From Brachyspira pilosicoli (lineage in GTDB: Bacteria; Spirochaetota; Brachyspiria; Brachyspirales; Brachyspiraceae), in contig NZ_SAXY01000040.1 in the NCBI RefSeq assembly GCF_008016535.1, positions 22,085-86,084 of the forward strand: a stretch of DNA of 64,000 nt, read 5' to 3'. The position numbers and the translations under genes are program-made. The stretch's first letter is position 1. Each line of letters starts with the position of its first letter. Of this stretch, positions 16,935-26,073 are shown one piece after another. The notes below the pieces were generated by a model. The model did no database searches and was not told the origin of the DNA. It was given only the letters and a program-made list of their open reading frames with translations.

Positions 16935-18557
16935 TTATTTTCTATATTTTACATTATCTTTAATTATCTCTATAAATGAAGATATAGGATTTTTAGTAAT
17001 TTTATTATATCTATTCATTTTATATAATAAATCATTAAATCCCGAATGTTCTGATAATATTTTTGTATATGTTTCATTAGGTATTGAATTAGTATTATCT
17101 TTAAAAACTCTTATATCATAATAGGCAGCTAATTTTAATGACCACATAGCATGATTATATTTTTTGCCATTTTGTAAAACAGGATAAACTTTAATAAAAG
17201 ATTTTGATAAACTATTTTCGAATGTTTTTAACTCATCTATATTAGAAAATTGAGGAAGTAATTTATAAGTTACTCTGCTGCCTTTTTTTATTGGAGTAAT
17301 TATATCGTATTTATTATAAGCAGATATAACAGGCCAATAGGTAGAATTTCCATATACCTCTTTAGCTATATCCCAATAATACATATTGTTTGATACAGTA
17401 TAAGATAAATTAGCTGTTTTAACATTTGTGAAATATCCATTTACTATATCAGATAACTTTTCATTATCCACATTGTTACTTCCATTGTTATTAACATTCA
17501 AAAGAAACATAATTATAACAGCAATAATAATAATTATCACTGCTGCTATTTTTAATATAAAAAAATTGTTCTTTGTTTTTTTTTTTTCATCAGTTGTTTC
17601 TTTATCAGAAATATTTGACATATCTAATAATTCATCTGTGCTGTAATCTTTCATTTCTAATTGCTTCTCACTAATCGCGGCTCTTTCATTAAAGAATTTA
17701 TTATTAACCCTATTAATAAAAACAACATCAGCAGTAAAAGCAACATATCCTTTATTGTAGAAAAAAGTACCAAAATTATCTATATAAACACTTTCATTAT
17801 GATCAACTAAATGTCTAATAGTTTCAAATACTGCCTCAAAAAATTTTTTCTTTTCTAATCTATCATTAACATTATCAATCTTAGATATGATACTGTAAAG
17901 TGAAGCATCAAAACCCATATCAGCACTTCTAAAAGCTATATTATAATTCTTGTCAATAAAAACATTTCCAACTTCATAAATAAAAAATATTTTCTTTTCT
18001 AATACCAAAGAAGTAATATTTTCAAATAGATTATTAATTTCATCTTCAATAACATTCTTATCCAAATACTTTTTAGCAGAAGATAATCTATCTATTAGTT
18101 TATTATATCCCAAATATTTATTTTTTATATCTTGAATCTTCATTTCAACTAAATAAACTAAAGCTCTATCTGCCTCAAAGTTTATATGACCATCGCTATG
18201 AAAAAAAGTGCCGAAATTTTCTATATATACATTCTCTCCATTATCAACTAAATGTTTAATATTTTCAAAAATCATTTCATATATCTTTTTTTTTACAGCT
18301 CTATTTTTTACAGTATCATATTTTTCTGTTATAGTATTCAAAGAAGCATCAAAAGATATATCAGCACTTCTAAATATAATATCATAATTTTTATCTAAAT
18401 ATATATATCCTAACTCGTACATATAAAAAACTTTATTGTTTAGAACATATGGAGTAATACTAGAAAATAATTCATTAATGAGTTTATTTACTTCTGTTTT
18501 TGTAGTTCTTAATCTTGAAAACAATCTATCAATTAATATACTATTTGTACTAAACAT
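16935..18557 (-). CDS. Protein with HU-like repeats, one membrane segment and a LysM-like domain
   Basis: The 540-residue protein has two ~145-residue repeats (about 8-150 and 155-300), each starting LIDRL. Each repeat has two halves. The second half resembles bacterial HU/IHF: KKKIYEMIFENIKHLVDNGE followed by VYIENFGTF, and in repeat two HLVDHNESVYIDNFGTF. The first halves carry the related ELGYIYLD and RSADISFDASL. A Lys-rich stretch and a membrane helix (about 330-352, Ile-rich) follow, then an outside LysM-like segment (about 382-435) with YTVSNNMYYWDIAKEVYGN. Similar logic is known from Bacteroidetes HU-CCDC81-SPOR proteins. The repeats would be cytoplasmic and the LysM in the periplasm. 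Function is unknown; a nucleoid-to-wall link is speculation. Confidence 0.7.
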   Translation of the reverse strand: MFSTNSILIDRLFSRLRTTKTEVNKLINELFSSITPYVLNNKVFYMYELGYIYLDKNYDIIFRSADISFDASLNTITEKYDTVKNRAVKKKIYEMIFENIKHLVDNGENVYIENFGTFFHSDGHINFEADRALVYLVEMKIQDIKNKYLGYNKLIDRLSSAKKYLDKNVIEDEINNLFENITSLVLEKKIFFIYEVGNVFIDKNYNIAFRSADMGFDASLYSIISKIDNVNDRLEKKKFFEAVFETIRHLVDHNESVYIDNFGTFFYNKGYVAFTADVVFINRVNNKFFNERAAISEKQLEMKDYSTDELLDMSNISDKETTDEKKKTKNNFFILKIAAVIIIIIAVIIMFLLNVNNNGSNNVDNEKLSDIVNGYFTNVKTANLSYTVSNNMYYWDIAKEVYGNSTYWPVISAYNKYDIITPIKKGSRVTYKLLPQFSNIDELKTFENSLSKSFIKVYPVLQNGKKYNHAMWSLKLAAYYDIRVFKDNTNSIPNETYTKILSEHSGFNDLLYKMNRYNKITKNPISSFIEIIKDNVKYRK

Positions 18558-18603
18558 AACTACCCCTTAGATAAACATATACAGATTATATATTAATTTA
18601 AAA

Positions 18604-18652
18604 TAAAAAAAAAGCCTAATTCTTTAATTTTACAAAAAAATCAGGCTTTTTA
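18604..18652 (-). terminator. Terminator downstream of trxA
   Basis: On the minus strand an AAAGCCTGATT / AATTAGGCTTT stem is followed by a long run of T, about 20 bases after the trxA stop. The plus-strand reading also ends in T residues, so it may act in both directions. Confidence 0.85.
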
Positions 18653-18671
18653 ATTTTTCTTTAATTTATTT

Positions 18672-18989
18672 TTATAGATATTCTTGAAGCCATTCTTTTA
18701 ATTGAGCTTCATTTTTCATTCCTTCAGCTCTCTTAATAATTTCACCTTTTTTGAAAACCATAAGTGTAGGTATAGATTGAACTCCATATTTAGCTGCTAT
18801 CTCTTCTGCTTCTTCAACATTTACAGCAGCAAAATTCATCTTATCAGAATTAGCATCTGCAACCTTATGCAAAATAGGTGTCTGCATTTTGCATGGTCCG
18901 CACCATTCTGCAAAAAAATCTACCAAAGTTGCCTTATCTGATGATATTGCACTTTCAAAATTATCTGATTTTAATTCTTGTACTGACAT
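18672..18989 (-). CDS. trxA: Thioredoxin
   Basis: The 105-residue cytoplasmic disulfide reductase has the active site WCGPC (residues 29-33), the cis-proline loop SIPTLMVFKKGE and the FFAEW entry strand, all standard. The partner reductase is trxB at 1031-1969. The start has a GAGGGGG SD. It has its own promoter and terminator, so it is a single-gene unit. Confidence 0.97.
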   Translation of the reverse strand: MSVQELKSDNFESAISSDKATLVDFFAEWCGPCKMQTPILHKVADANSDKMNFAAVNVEEAEEIAAKYGVQSIPTLMVFKKGEIIKRAEGMKNEAQLKEWLQEYL

Positions 18990-19028
18990 ATTATAATCCC
19001 CCTCGTCAATGATATTTAATGTTTGTAT

Positions 19029-19057
19029 AATCTAAACATAATTTAAATAAATGTCAA
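19029..19057 (-). promoter_or_regulatory. Promoter of trxA; rest of the 18990-19314 gap is empty
   Basis: TTGACA (19057-19052) and TAGATT (19034-19029) on the minus strand are 17 bases apart, 40 bases before the ATG. The remaining gap up to 19314 is AT-rich with no gene, hairpin or repeat that I can support. Confidence 0.6.
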
Positions 19058-19314
19058 TAGAATTATGTTAATTTTAAAAACCAAATTAACATAACTATAT
19101 ATTTATATATAATTTCAAATATTTTTTTAATATCCTAATAAATTAAAAAAACATATACTACACATTATAACTAATATATAATAAATTAAATAAACTAAAA
19201 AATTTTATACCAAATATAGTTATGTTTTGCTTAATAAATAAGTTAATATTTTTATATAATTAAAATAAATTCAATATAAAGTTTAATTTATCTTTAATAT
19301 TGAGTTTTAAATAT

Positions 19315-20328
19315 TTAAAATCTTATAATATCTCTAGTTATTTCTTTTAAGCCATGAACCCCACACATAGTCATAGCATCTTCAAGTTCAGCCCCCAATT
19401 GAGCAACATAAGATTTCACTCCCTCTTCTGCCCCGCCATAAACAGCTATAACAAAAGTTCTCGCAATAACAACACCGTCAGCACCAATAGCAAGCGCCTT
19501 TAATATATCAGCACCGCTTCTAATACCGCCATCTACTAATATTTTAATCTTTCCTTTAACAGCATCAACTATCTCAGGCAGAACTTCAGCAGTAGAAGGA
19601 CATTGGTCAAGTACTCTTCCACCATGATTTGATACTATTATAGCATCAGCACCAGCCTCAACTGCCTTTTTAGCTCCATTAACTGTCATTATTCCCTTTA
19701 TTATAAATGGTCTGTTAGCAATCTCTTTTATTTGCCTTAATTCATCAACAGTTTTACTTCCTGCCTTTGGAGTGAGATTTTTTAAAAAAGGAAGTCCAGC
19801 AGCATCAACGTCCATAGCAACAGCAAAAGCATTAGAATCTGCAACTAGTTTCATTTTATCTTTTATCACATCTATATTCCAAGGCTTTACAGTAGGAATT
19901 CCTATACCATTTTGCTTTTTTATCATAGTAGTAGCAGCAATCATTACATTAGGGTTAGTTCCGTCCCCAGTGAAAGCTGCAATTCCAGCATCTGCACAAG
20001 ATTTTACTAATATATCATTATAATCTTCTTCCTCATATTTATTGCCATAATGAAGTTTAACAGCACCAACAGGTCCAGCAAATATAGGATATTTAAACTT
20101 TTTACCAAATAACTCAAAAGAAGTATCAACATCTTCATTTGATGTTATAGTATCCATATTAAGTCTTATCTCTCTCCATTTGTCATAATTTCTAATAGCA
20201 ACATCTCCTATCCCCTTAGCACCAGGTCCAGGCATACAATCCCTGCATACTCTGCCATTACATATAGCACAAGCCTTACAAAACCCCATGCAATCTTTCG
20301 CAGCTTCTATTATTTCTTTATATGTCAT
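19315..20328 (-). CDS. FMN-dependent alpha-hydroxy-acid dehydrogenase family protein
   Basis: The 337-residue TIM-barrel flavoenzyme resembles lactate oxidase/dehydrogenase and related proteins. Visible family motifs are FAGPVGAVKLHYG, PFIIKGIMTVNGA (catalytic Lys region), the SNHGGRVLD signature with the active-site His, and the phosphate-binding VDGGIRSGADILKALAIGA. The N-terminus carries six Cys (C13, C17, C20, C23, C28, C31), a cluster absent from classical glycolate oxidases but seen in anaerobe members; it may bind metal or an Fe-S cluster. Substrate is unknown. An AAAGGA SD precedes the ATG. Confidence 0.85.
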   Translation of the reverse strand: MTYKEIIEAAKDCMGFCKACAICNGRVCRDCMPGPGAKGIGDVAIRNYDKWREIRLNMDTITSNEDVDTSFELFGKKFKYPIFAGPVGAVKLHYGNKYEEEDYNDILVKSCADAGIAAFTGDGTNPNVMIAATTMIKKQNGIGIPTVKPWNIDVIKDKMKLVADSNAFAVAMDVDAAGLPFLKNLTPKAGSKTVDELRQIKEIANRPFIIKGIMTVNGAKKAVEAGADAIIVSNHGGRVLDQCPSTAEVLPEIVDAVKGKIKILVDGGIRSGADILKALAIGADGVVIARTFVIAVYGGAEEGVKSYVAQLGAELEDAMTMCGVHGLKEITRDIIRF

Positions 20329-20413
20329 AAAAAATTCCTTTAATTAAAACTGTATCTTATAGTTATATAATATTGAACAAAAAAATAAATAAAATAGTTT
20401 TAAATTAAAAAAA

Positions 20414-20734
20414 TTATTTACGTTTTAATATATCTATCATCTCTTTTATAAGGTTTTTTTCACTCATAGCAGTCATTAAATGGTCCTGAGCATGCACAAA
20501 TAGCATTGTAATGTCCATTTTCTCACCATCCGCTTCCCTTGTTATTAAATTTGTTTGGAATTCATGGGATTTTAAAATGATAGCATCAGCCTCTTTCATC
20601 TTTTCTGCCGCCTCATCGAACTTTTTTTCTTTAGCAAGTCTTAAAGCCTCATAAGCTAAACTTTTGCTTTCTCCCGCCAAACTAATAATAGGAAATACAT
20701 TCTCTTCCATAAACTTTTCTTGTTCTTCTGTCAT
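20414..20734 (-). CDS. PTS lactose/cellobiose-type EIIA component
   Basis: The 106-residue protein is helical, as expected for the Lac-family EIIA trimer. The phosphorylation-site region FVHAQDHLMTA spans residues 79-89. EIIA accepts phosphate from HPr and passes it to EIIB (23752-24051). It lies at the 3' end of a minus-strand PTS region whose EIIC and EIIB lie upstream; a decayed glucosidase gene and a MupG-like gene intervene. Confidence 0.9.
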   Translation of the reverse strand: MTEEQEKFMEENVFPIISLAGESKSLAYEALRLAKEKKFDEAAEKMKEADAIILKSHEFQTNLITREADGEKMDITMLFVHAQDHLMTAMSEKNLIKEMIDILKRK

Positions 20735-20756
20735 AATATTAAATCTCCTAATAAAA

Positions 20757-20948
20757 TTATTTATTTTTATAAAATTGCGGTAAATATTCTTTATTTTGTT
20801 TTATTATTTCATCAAGTAGAGTTTTAGCAACTCTCCCGCTTACTACTAATGGATTAACAGTTAATGCTTGAAGTGCTTTACCATAATCTCCATGAACTGC
20901 TGCTTCTACAGTTAATTGTTCAAAGTTTTTATAAACTGCAACAATCCT
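20757..20948 (-). pseudogene. Remnant of a GH4 6-phospho-beta-glucosidase gene (C-terminal end only)
   Basis: The minus strand reads in frame ERIVAVYKNFEQLTVEAAV, then HGDYGKALQALTVNPLV, ending ...KEYLPQFYKNK and a stop at 20757-20759. This is the characteristic C-terminus of family 4 glycosidases (LicH/CelF type), which need NAD+ and a metal ion. Upstream an in-frame TGA closes the frame and the rest of the gene (some 370 codons) is absent, so only about 60 codons survive. Its place between PTS components fits a former beta-glucoside operon. Confidence 0.8.
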
Positions 20949-20949
20949 C

Positions 20950-21268
20950 TCACTTCAATAAGGAAAGATTTTTGTTTATATAGTTTTAACTTATCCTTAT
21001 AAACATTAATTGTAATATCAAAAGTACAGTCATTATAAAAACAATCATTATAGCATTTTATTTATTGTAGATATTATATGTTTTTATAACAAACTGAATA
21101 ACTATAAATAAACCTACAATAAAAATGGCATAGCAAAAACAATTTGTATATTATTTAAATACATGTTGCTTACTATTTTATTAGCTATAGGTAAAATTAT
21201 ATTCTATCTAAAAATTAATTAATTTATTATCATATAAACCCGCTCAAATTAATTTATAGAAAATAATT
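20950..21268 (-). other. Gene-free decayed region in the PTS locus
   Basis: No intact gene is present. On the minus strand two short frames encode hydrophobic peptides: one with NNIQIVFAMPFLL before a stop, and in another frame VGLFIVIQFVIKTY. Together they could be a frameshifted remnant of a membrane protein, but they are too short to assign. The region otherwise looks like degrading AT-rich DNA between the GH4 fragment and the MupG-like gene. Confidence 0.3.
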
Positions 21269-22351
21269 TTATTCTTTAATTCTAAATTTTTGTGCAGGTT
21301 TTATATAATCTAATAAATATAAATATTCATCACATATATGACCAACAACATTTGTTCTTCCTGTGTTTTTCATATCTTTTAATGCTATTTGCATCTCCCC
21401 AGCATAACTTCCATATTGAGAAGAATCAATTAAAATATCACCTTTTTTTATATTTTCTACAGGGTTAAATATATTAAATTTTTCTCCTTTATATTTTACT
21501 CTTGATGCTGAAGAACGAATCATATAGTCATTTGTATCAATTCTTCTAGTATGAAGCTCCTCTGTAACTATTATCTTTTCTAATTTAGGAATATCTCTTA
21601 CTAAATCTGCTTTTAATATGAGCATATCTTTATTAATATTTGATAGCTTTTTAAATGTATCTTCATTAGCATAACAAGTAGATATAAAAACATTATCAAT
21701 TCCTGACATAAATAAATCTATAGCTTGAATTTCTATAGGTAAAAATCTATGCTCTTCTAAAGTAGGCATACCATCTATTACAGGCCAAGGTCCAAAAGTC
21801 GCTTCTTTGGCATTAACAAATGCTGATGTTTCTATAGAATATTTTTTAAATTTTTCTGTACATTTAGTAAAGAAATCTCTAGATAAGCCTGTATAAATAT
21901 GCGGATAAAAATTATGACATCCCATTATTGTATTTTTATTAGAACAATAATCTATCACAGTATCTAAATATGATGTATAATCACTCATATTCACTTCTAT
22001 TTTTAATTTATATTCATTAAATGACATGAAAGATTCTTGATTTCCTCCAAACCCTGAATCTAACCTTATAGCCCAAGCTCCTAATTTGTGAAAAAAGTCT
22101 AGATTATCATAGGATATGGATAATTTATTAAATACATTTGGGGAAATATCTAAAGTTGTTTTTATCCCTCTATCTTTAGCATAATTTATAATTTCTGAGA
22201 ACTCTTTTATAATTTCTTCCTTCGAATGTTCTACAGATAATAAACACATAAAACATCTTGTAAATCCATATTTAGAAGCTAAATCTATATATTTTTTATT
22301 TTCACTCATATCTGAATGAAATGGATAAATTGATATACCTAATTCTTTCAT
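21269..22351 (-). CDS. MupG-like protein (DUF871 family, putative 6-phospho-muramidase)
   Basis: The 360-residue protein has an N-terminal TIM-barrel (MKELGISIYPFHSDM, GFTRCFMCLLSVEH, GCHNFYPHIYTGLS, THRR-like LHTRRIDTNDY) and a small C-terminal cyclophilin-like domain with DILIDSSQYGSYAGEMQI. These match the DUF871/MupG family. In Staphylococcus aureus MupG hydrolyses MurNAc-6-phosphate-GlcNAc after PTS uptake. Next to EIIC and EIIB here, it suggests the PTS may import a peptidoglycan disaccharide or another beta-linked sugar. The substrate is inferred, not seen. Confidence 0.8.
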   Translation of the reverse strand: MKELGISIYPFHSDMSENKKYIDLASKYGFTRCFMCLLSVEHSKEEIIKEFSEIINYAKDRGIKTTLDISPNVFNKLSISYDNLDFFHKLGAWAIRLDSGFGGNQESFMSFNEYKLKIEVNMSDYTSYLDTVIDYCSNKNTIMGCHNFYPHIYTGLSRDFFTKCTEKFKKYSIETSAFVNAKEATFGPWPVIDGMPTLEEHRFLPIEIQAIDLFMSGIDNVFISTCYANEDTFKKLSNINKDMLILKADLVRDIPKLEKIIVTEELHTRRIDTNDYMIRSSASRVKYKGEKFNIFNPVENIKKGDILIDSSQYGSYAGEMQIALKDMKNTGRTNVVGHICDEYLYLLDYIKPAQKFRIKE

Positions 22352-22372
22352 AAGTATTATATTCTCCTTTAA

Positions 22373-23692
22373 TTATTTATTTAAATCCAATGATTTTGCA
22401 TATATTTTTACAAAAGGTGTGTATATTAAATAAGACATAAATATTAAAAATATATTTAATACAAACGCTGAAAAACTAAAATTCGTTGCTATAAATACAC
22501 TAATAGGTGTAGGAGTTGTCCAAGGAACTAAAGTGACAATTCTACCTATTATATTTAATTTAGAAAAAGTATATGCTATTATAACACTAAGCATTGGAAT
22601 ACCTACAAAAGGTATTGCTATAACTGGATTCATTACTATAGGCAAACCAAACAATATAGGTTCATTTATATTAAATATACTAGGAACAAGAGCTAATTTT
22701 CCTATAGATTTTATATGTTCATTTTTACTCATAATCATAGCTATAACTAATCCAAGTGTAGAACCTGCTCCTCCAATATGAGCAAATGAATTTAAAAAAT
22801 CTCCTGCCCATATTTTAGGTATAGCTTCTCCTGCTTGTAAAGCTGCTTGATTTATAGCTAAATTAGAAAGAGCTATAGTTGAAGCTATAGGACCTAATAC
22901 TGAAGCATGTATACCTGAAAACCATATTAAGTGAATTAATATAACGATTAATAATAAAGCAGGTAAACTATCAGAAACATGCAATATAGGTTCAAAAAAT
23001 TTAGATATTAGCTCTGGTATTAATATAGACATTGAATGATTAATAATTATGTTAAAAGCTTGGAAAATTACTGTAACAGCTAATATAGGTGTTAAAGACT
23101 GAAAAGATTTAGAAACTCCTTCAGGCACAGATTCAGGCAAAGAGATATATAATTTTTTATTAACCAAAAATCTATATATTTCTACAGATATAAATGCTGC
23201 TATAATTGCTATGAATAATCCTTTTGCATTCAAAAATCTTGCATCAAGCATAGCTACTTTAGAATTTTCTTCTAGAAAGAATTTTTTAGATACATCTTCT
23301 AACAAAGGTACAACACTATATTTAGCAGAAACAATAAGAAAAGCGTATAATGATAAAAGTCCTCCTCTTATAGCAGATAATGAATAGCTGTTAGATAAAG
23401 AATAACCTATACCATAAGCTACAAATAATGCCATAACACCACTTCCCACATAATAAGGCTGCATTAAAATACTGCCATATTTTGCTACAAAATTAGCATA
23501 AAACTCTAAATAAAATGGTGTACTTTTATCAGTAAATGGAAGATTTAATATTAACAATAAAAATGAACTTATTATAATAAAAGGCATAACAAATACAAAT
23601 CCATCTTTTACTGCATTCAAATGTTTATTTACAGCCATTTTCTCAGCTATAGGTAATAATTTTGATTCTATAATAGGAAATATTTTATTCAT
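22373..23692 (-). CDS. PTS cellobiose-type EIIC permease
   Basis: The 439-residue protein has about ten hydrophobic segments. Lac/cellobiose EIIC signatures include the N-terminal HLNAVKDGFVFVMPFIIISS, the HLIWFSGIHA motif, GGAGSTLGLVIAM and the substrate-site NEPILFGLPIVMNP. It transports a (probably beta-linked) sugar while EIIB phosphorylates it. It sits 21 bases upstream of the MupG-like gene and 59 bases downstream of EIIB, in one operon. Confidence 0.92.
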   Translation of the reverse strand: MNKIFPIIESKLLPIAEKMAVNKHLNAVKDGFVFVMPFIIISSFLLLILNLPFTDKSTPFYLEFYANFVAKYGSILMQPYYVGSGVMALFVAYGIGYSLSNSYSLSAIRGGLLSLYAFLIVSAKYSVVPLLEDVSKKFFLEENSKVAMLDARFLNAKGLFIAIIAAFISVEIYRFLVNKKLYISLPESVPEGVSKSFQSLTPILAVTVIFQAFNIIINHSMSILIPELISKFFEPILHVSDSLPALLLIVILIHLIWFSGIHASVLGPIASTIALSNLAINQAALQAGEAIPKIWAGDFLNSFAHIGGAGSTLGLVIAMIMSKNEHIKSIGKLALVPSIFNINEPILFGLPIVMNPVIAIPFVGIPMLSVIIAYTFSKLNIIGRIVTLVPWTTPTPISVFIATNFSFSAFVLNIFLIFMSYLIYTPFVKIYAKSLDLNK

Positions 23693-23751
23693 TGTACTAA
23701 TTCCAATAAATTATTTTTATTTTTTATATCTAAAAAAGATAATATAGCTAA

Positions 23752-24051
23752 TTATAAATTTAAAGCGAAATCTAATATCTTCTCTCCATTCATTGTACCA
23801 TAATCTCTAAAATCTATAACATCTAATGGTTTATTTTTCTCTTTAGCTTTTGCTTGGAATTCTTTAAGTTGGAGTTTAACTTGCGGTCCAAGTAAAAATA
23901 CATCATAGCTGTCTAAAAGTTCATTAAATCTTGCAGTACTTACAGCATCTATTTCTACTTCAATATTCTTCTTTGCAGCTGCTTCTTTCATCTTTTTAAC
24001 AACCATACTTGTAGACATTCCTGCTGAACATAATAATAAAATTTTTTTCAT
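23752..24051 (-). CDS. PTS cellobiose-type EIIB component
   Basis: The 99-residue protein starts MKKILLLCSAGMSTSM, with the phosphorylated cysteine at C8 in the standard P-loop. The rest (FLLGPQVKLQLKEF) fits cellobiose/chitobiose EIIB. It is the first gene of the minus-strand PTS operon and is divergent from the LicR-type regulator at 24202. An AGAGGTAAA SD precedes the ATG. Confidence 0.93.
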   Translation of the reverse strand: MKKILLLCSAGMSTSMVVKKMKEAAAKKNIEVEIDAVSTARFNELLDSYDVFLLGPQVKLQLKEFQAKAKEKNKPLDVIDFRDYGTMNGEKILDFALNL

Positions 24052-24201
24052 ATATTTACCTCTTTCTTTGATTTTTTATATTATAAAGATAACACTTTAT
24101 TCTAATAACTCAAACAATAAAATTTCTACTTTAATCTGGTAATTTTTTGTGTGTTATTTTTTTATAATGATATATAATATAATTATAAGTTTATATGCAT
24201 T

Positions 24202-26073
24202 ATGAAAAGTAAATATATAAAAGAATTATTATCCATTATCTCTAATGAATCATATATCACCGCAGAAATGCTAGCAAAACAATTGCAAATAAGTGAAAAA
24301 ACTGTTAGAACAAAAATAGCAGAATTAAATAAAGAATTAGAAAATACAGGAATAAAAGTAGTATCTAGAGCAAGATATGGTTATATTTTAGAATGCGGCA
24401 ATCATAAAGATATATCAAATATTGACATTAATGCACATATATTTAATGATTTTGAATATAGATTAAAATACATATTTGAACATCTTATAAATAATAATAA
24501 CACCTATATAAAATCTGATAATCTTATAAATGCATTAGATATATCTAAAACAACTCTCACAAATACATTAAAAATTATAGAAGATAATATTAAATATTAT
24601 AATTTAAAAATAGAACGTAAACCAAATTATGGTATTAAATTAGTTGGTAAAGAATTTGATATTAGAAATTGTATAATAGATTATTATTTAAAACAGCAAA
24701 TATACGATAAAAAATATATAAATAAAACTATAGAAAATATAGTAATTAATTTTATAAAGAAAAATGATATAAAATTATCTGAAGTAAACTTGGAAAATTT
24801 TATATTATATATTTCTGTATCAATAGAGAGAATAAAAGAAAATAAAAATATAAACGATTATAATGATGATGTTTTATTAAAAGATGTAAAAAAAGAGGAA
24901 TTAAAATTAGCAAAAAAGTTAGCAAATATTTTAGAAAAAGAATTAGATATAAAATTAAATGATATAGAAACAATTTTTATAGCAATTCATATAGCATCAA
25001 AGAGTTTATTAGTAAATACTGAAAATTATATTATACAAAATAAATTAGATAATGTAGTGCAGGATATGCTTGATTTGATATACAACAATTTAAAAATAGA
25101 TTTAAAAGATAATTTAAACTTAAGACTTTTGCTTAACCATCATATGATACCGCTCGATATAAGAATAAGATATAATGTTTTGCAAAAAAATCCAATGCTA
25201 AGTGATATAAAAACTAATTATTCTTTAGCATATTTAATAGCATCAGAAGCTAATACCGTACTTAAAACATATTATAATAAAGAAATATCAGATGATGAAA
25301 TTGGTTTTTTAGCATTATTATTTCAAATAGCCTTAGAAGAAAATAGCGAAGAGAAAAAGAAAATCAATATACTAATAGTATGCGGAAGCGGAAAAACTAC
25401 TTCAAAGCTTCTTATGCATAAATATAAAAAAGAGTTTGCTGACTATATAGAAAATATTTATACTACAGATTTGATAATGCTCAAAGATTTTGATTTTTCT
25501 AAAGTTGATTATATATTTTCTACAGTCCCTATAGTTGTTCAAGTACCTGTTCCTATTGTGCATATAGGGCTGTTTTTAGAAACTAATGATATTATAAAAG
25601 TTAAAAATGTTTTAGATTTATCTGAAAATGATTTTTTGAATAATTATTATGATAAAAAACTGTTTTCTACAAATATAGAGGGGAGTAACAGAGAAGAGAT
25701 TATAAAAAATATATGTAAAAATATTAAAAAATATATTGATATACCAGATAATTTTTATGATTTGGTAATGAAAAGAGAAAGTTTATCAGAGACAGATTTT
25801 GGAAACTTGGTTGCAATTCCTCATCCTTTTGAAATTGTAACTGATGAAACTTTTGTATTTGTTGCTATATTGGAAAAGCCTATTATATGGTATAAGAATA
25901 ATGTTCAGGTTGTATTTTTAGTTTCTATATCAAATAAAGAAGATGAGAATTTGCAGAAGTTTTATCAATATACGGTTGATTTTTTGTTGAATGAAAAAAA
26001 TGTTATAAAGTTAATAGAGAATAAAAGTTTTGATAACCTAATGTGTTTATTAAAAAATTCTTCAGGAGAATAG
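24202..26073 (+). CDS. LicR/CelR-type PRD transcriptional regulator with EIIB- and EIIA-like domains
   Basis: The 623-residue activator has an N-terminal HTH (MLAKQLQISEKTVRTKI), a second winged-helix region (ALDISKTTLTNTLKII), two PTS-regulation domains (about 165-395, with IHIASKSL and LNHHMIPLDIRIRY), an EIIB-like domain with P-loop CGSGKTTSKL (C394) and a C-terminal EIIA-like domain with AIPHPFEI (H541). Such regulators sense PTS flux by phosphorylation and control the adjacent PTS operon. No AAA+ domain is present, so it is not a sigma-54 LevR-type activator. It is divergent from EIIB and abuts an HPr gene. Confidence 0.9.
   Translation: MKSKYIKELLSIISNESYITAEMLAKQLQISEKTVRTKIAELNKELENTGIKVVSRARYGYILECGNHKDISNIDINAHIFNDFEYRLKYIFEHLINNNNTYIKSDNLINALDISKTTLTNTLKIIEDNIKYYNLKIERKPNYGIKLVGKEFDIRNCIIDYYLKQQIYDKKYINKTIENIVINFIKKNDIKLSEVNLENFILYISVSIERIKENKNINDYNDDVLLKDVKKEELKLAKKLANILEKELDIKLNDIETIFIAIHIASKSLLVNTENYIIQNKLDNVVQDMLDLIYNNLKIDLKDNLNLRLLLNHHMIPLDIRIRYNVLQKNPMLSDIKTNYSLAYLIASEANTVLKTYYNKEISDDEIGFLALLFQIALEENSEEKKKINILIVCGSGKTTSKLLMHKYKKEFADYIENIYTTDLIMLKDFDFSKVDYIFSTVPIVVQVPVPIVHIGLFLETNDIIKVKNVLDLSENDFLNNYYDKKLFSTNIEGSNREEIIKNICKNIKKYIDIPDNFYDLVMKRESLSETDFGNLVAIPHPFEIVTDETFVFVAILEKPIIWYKNNVQVVFLVSISNKEDENLQKFYQYTVDFLLNEKNVIKLIENKSFDNLMCLLKNSSGE

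Noticed and set aside
24135..24160. Possible sigma-54 promoter (TGG...TG spacing) upstream of the LicR-type gene
   Set aside because: The invariant GC of the -12 element is absent and the regulator has no AAA+ domain. I could not support any sigma-54 promoter.
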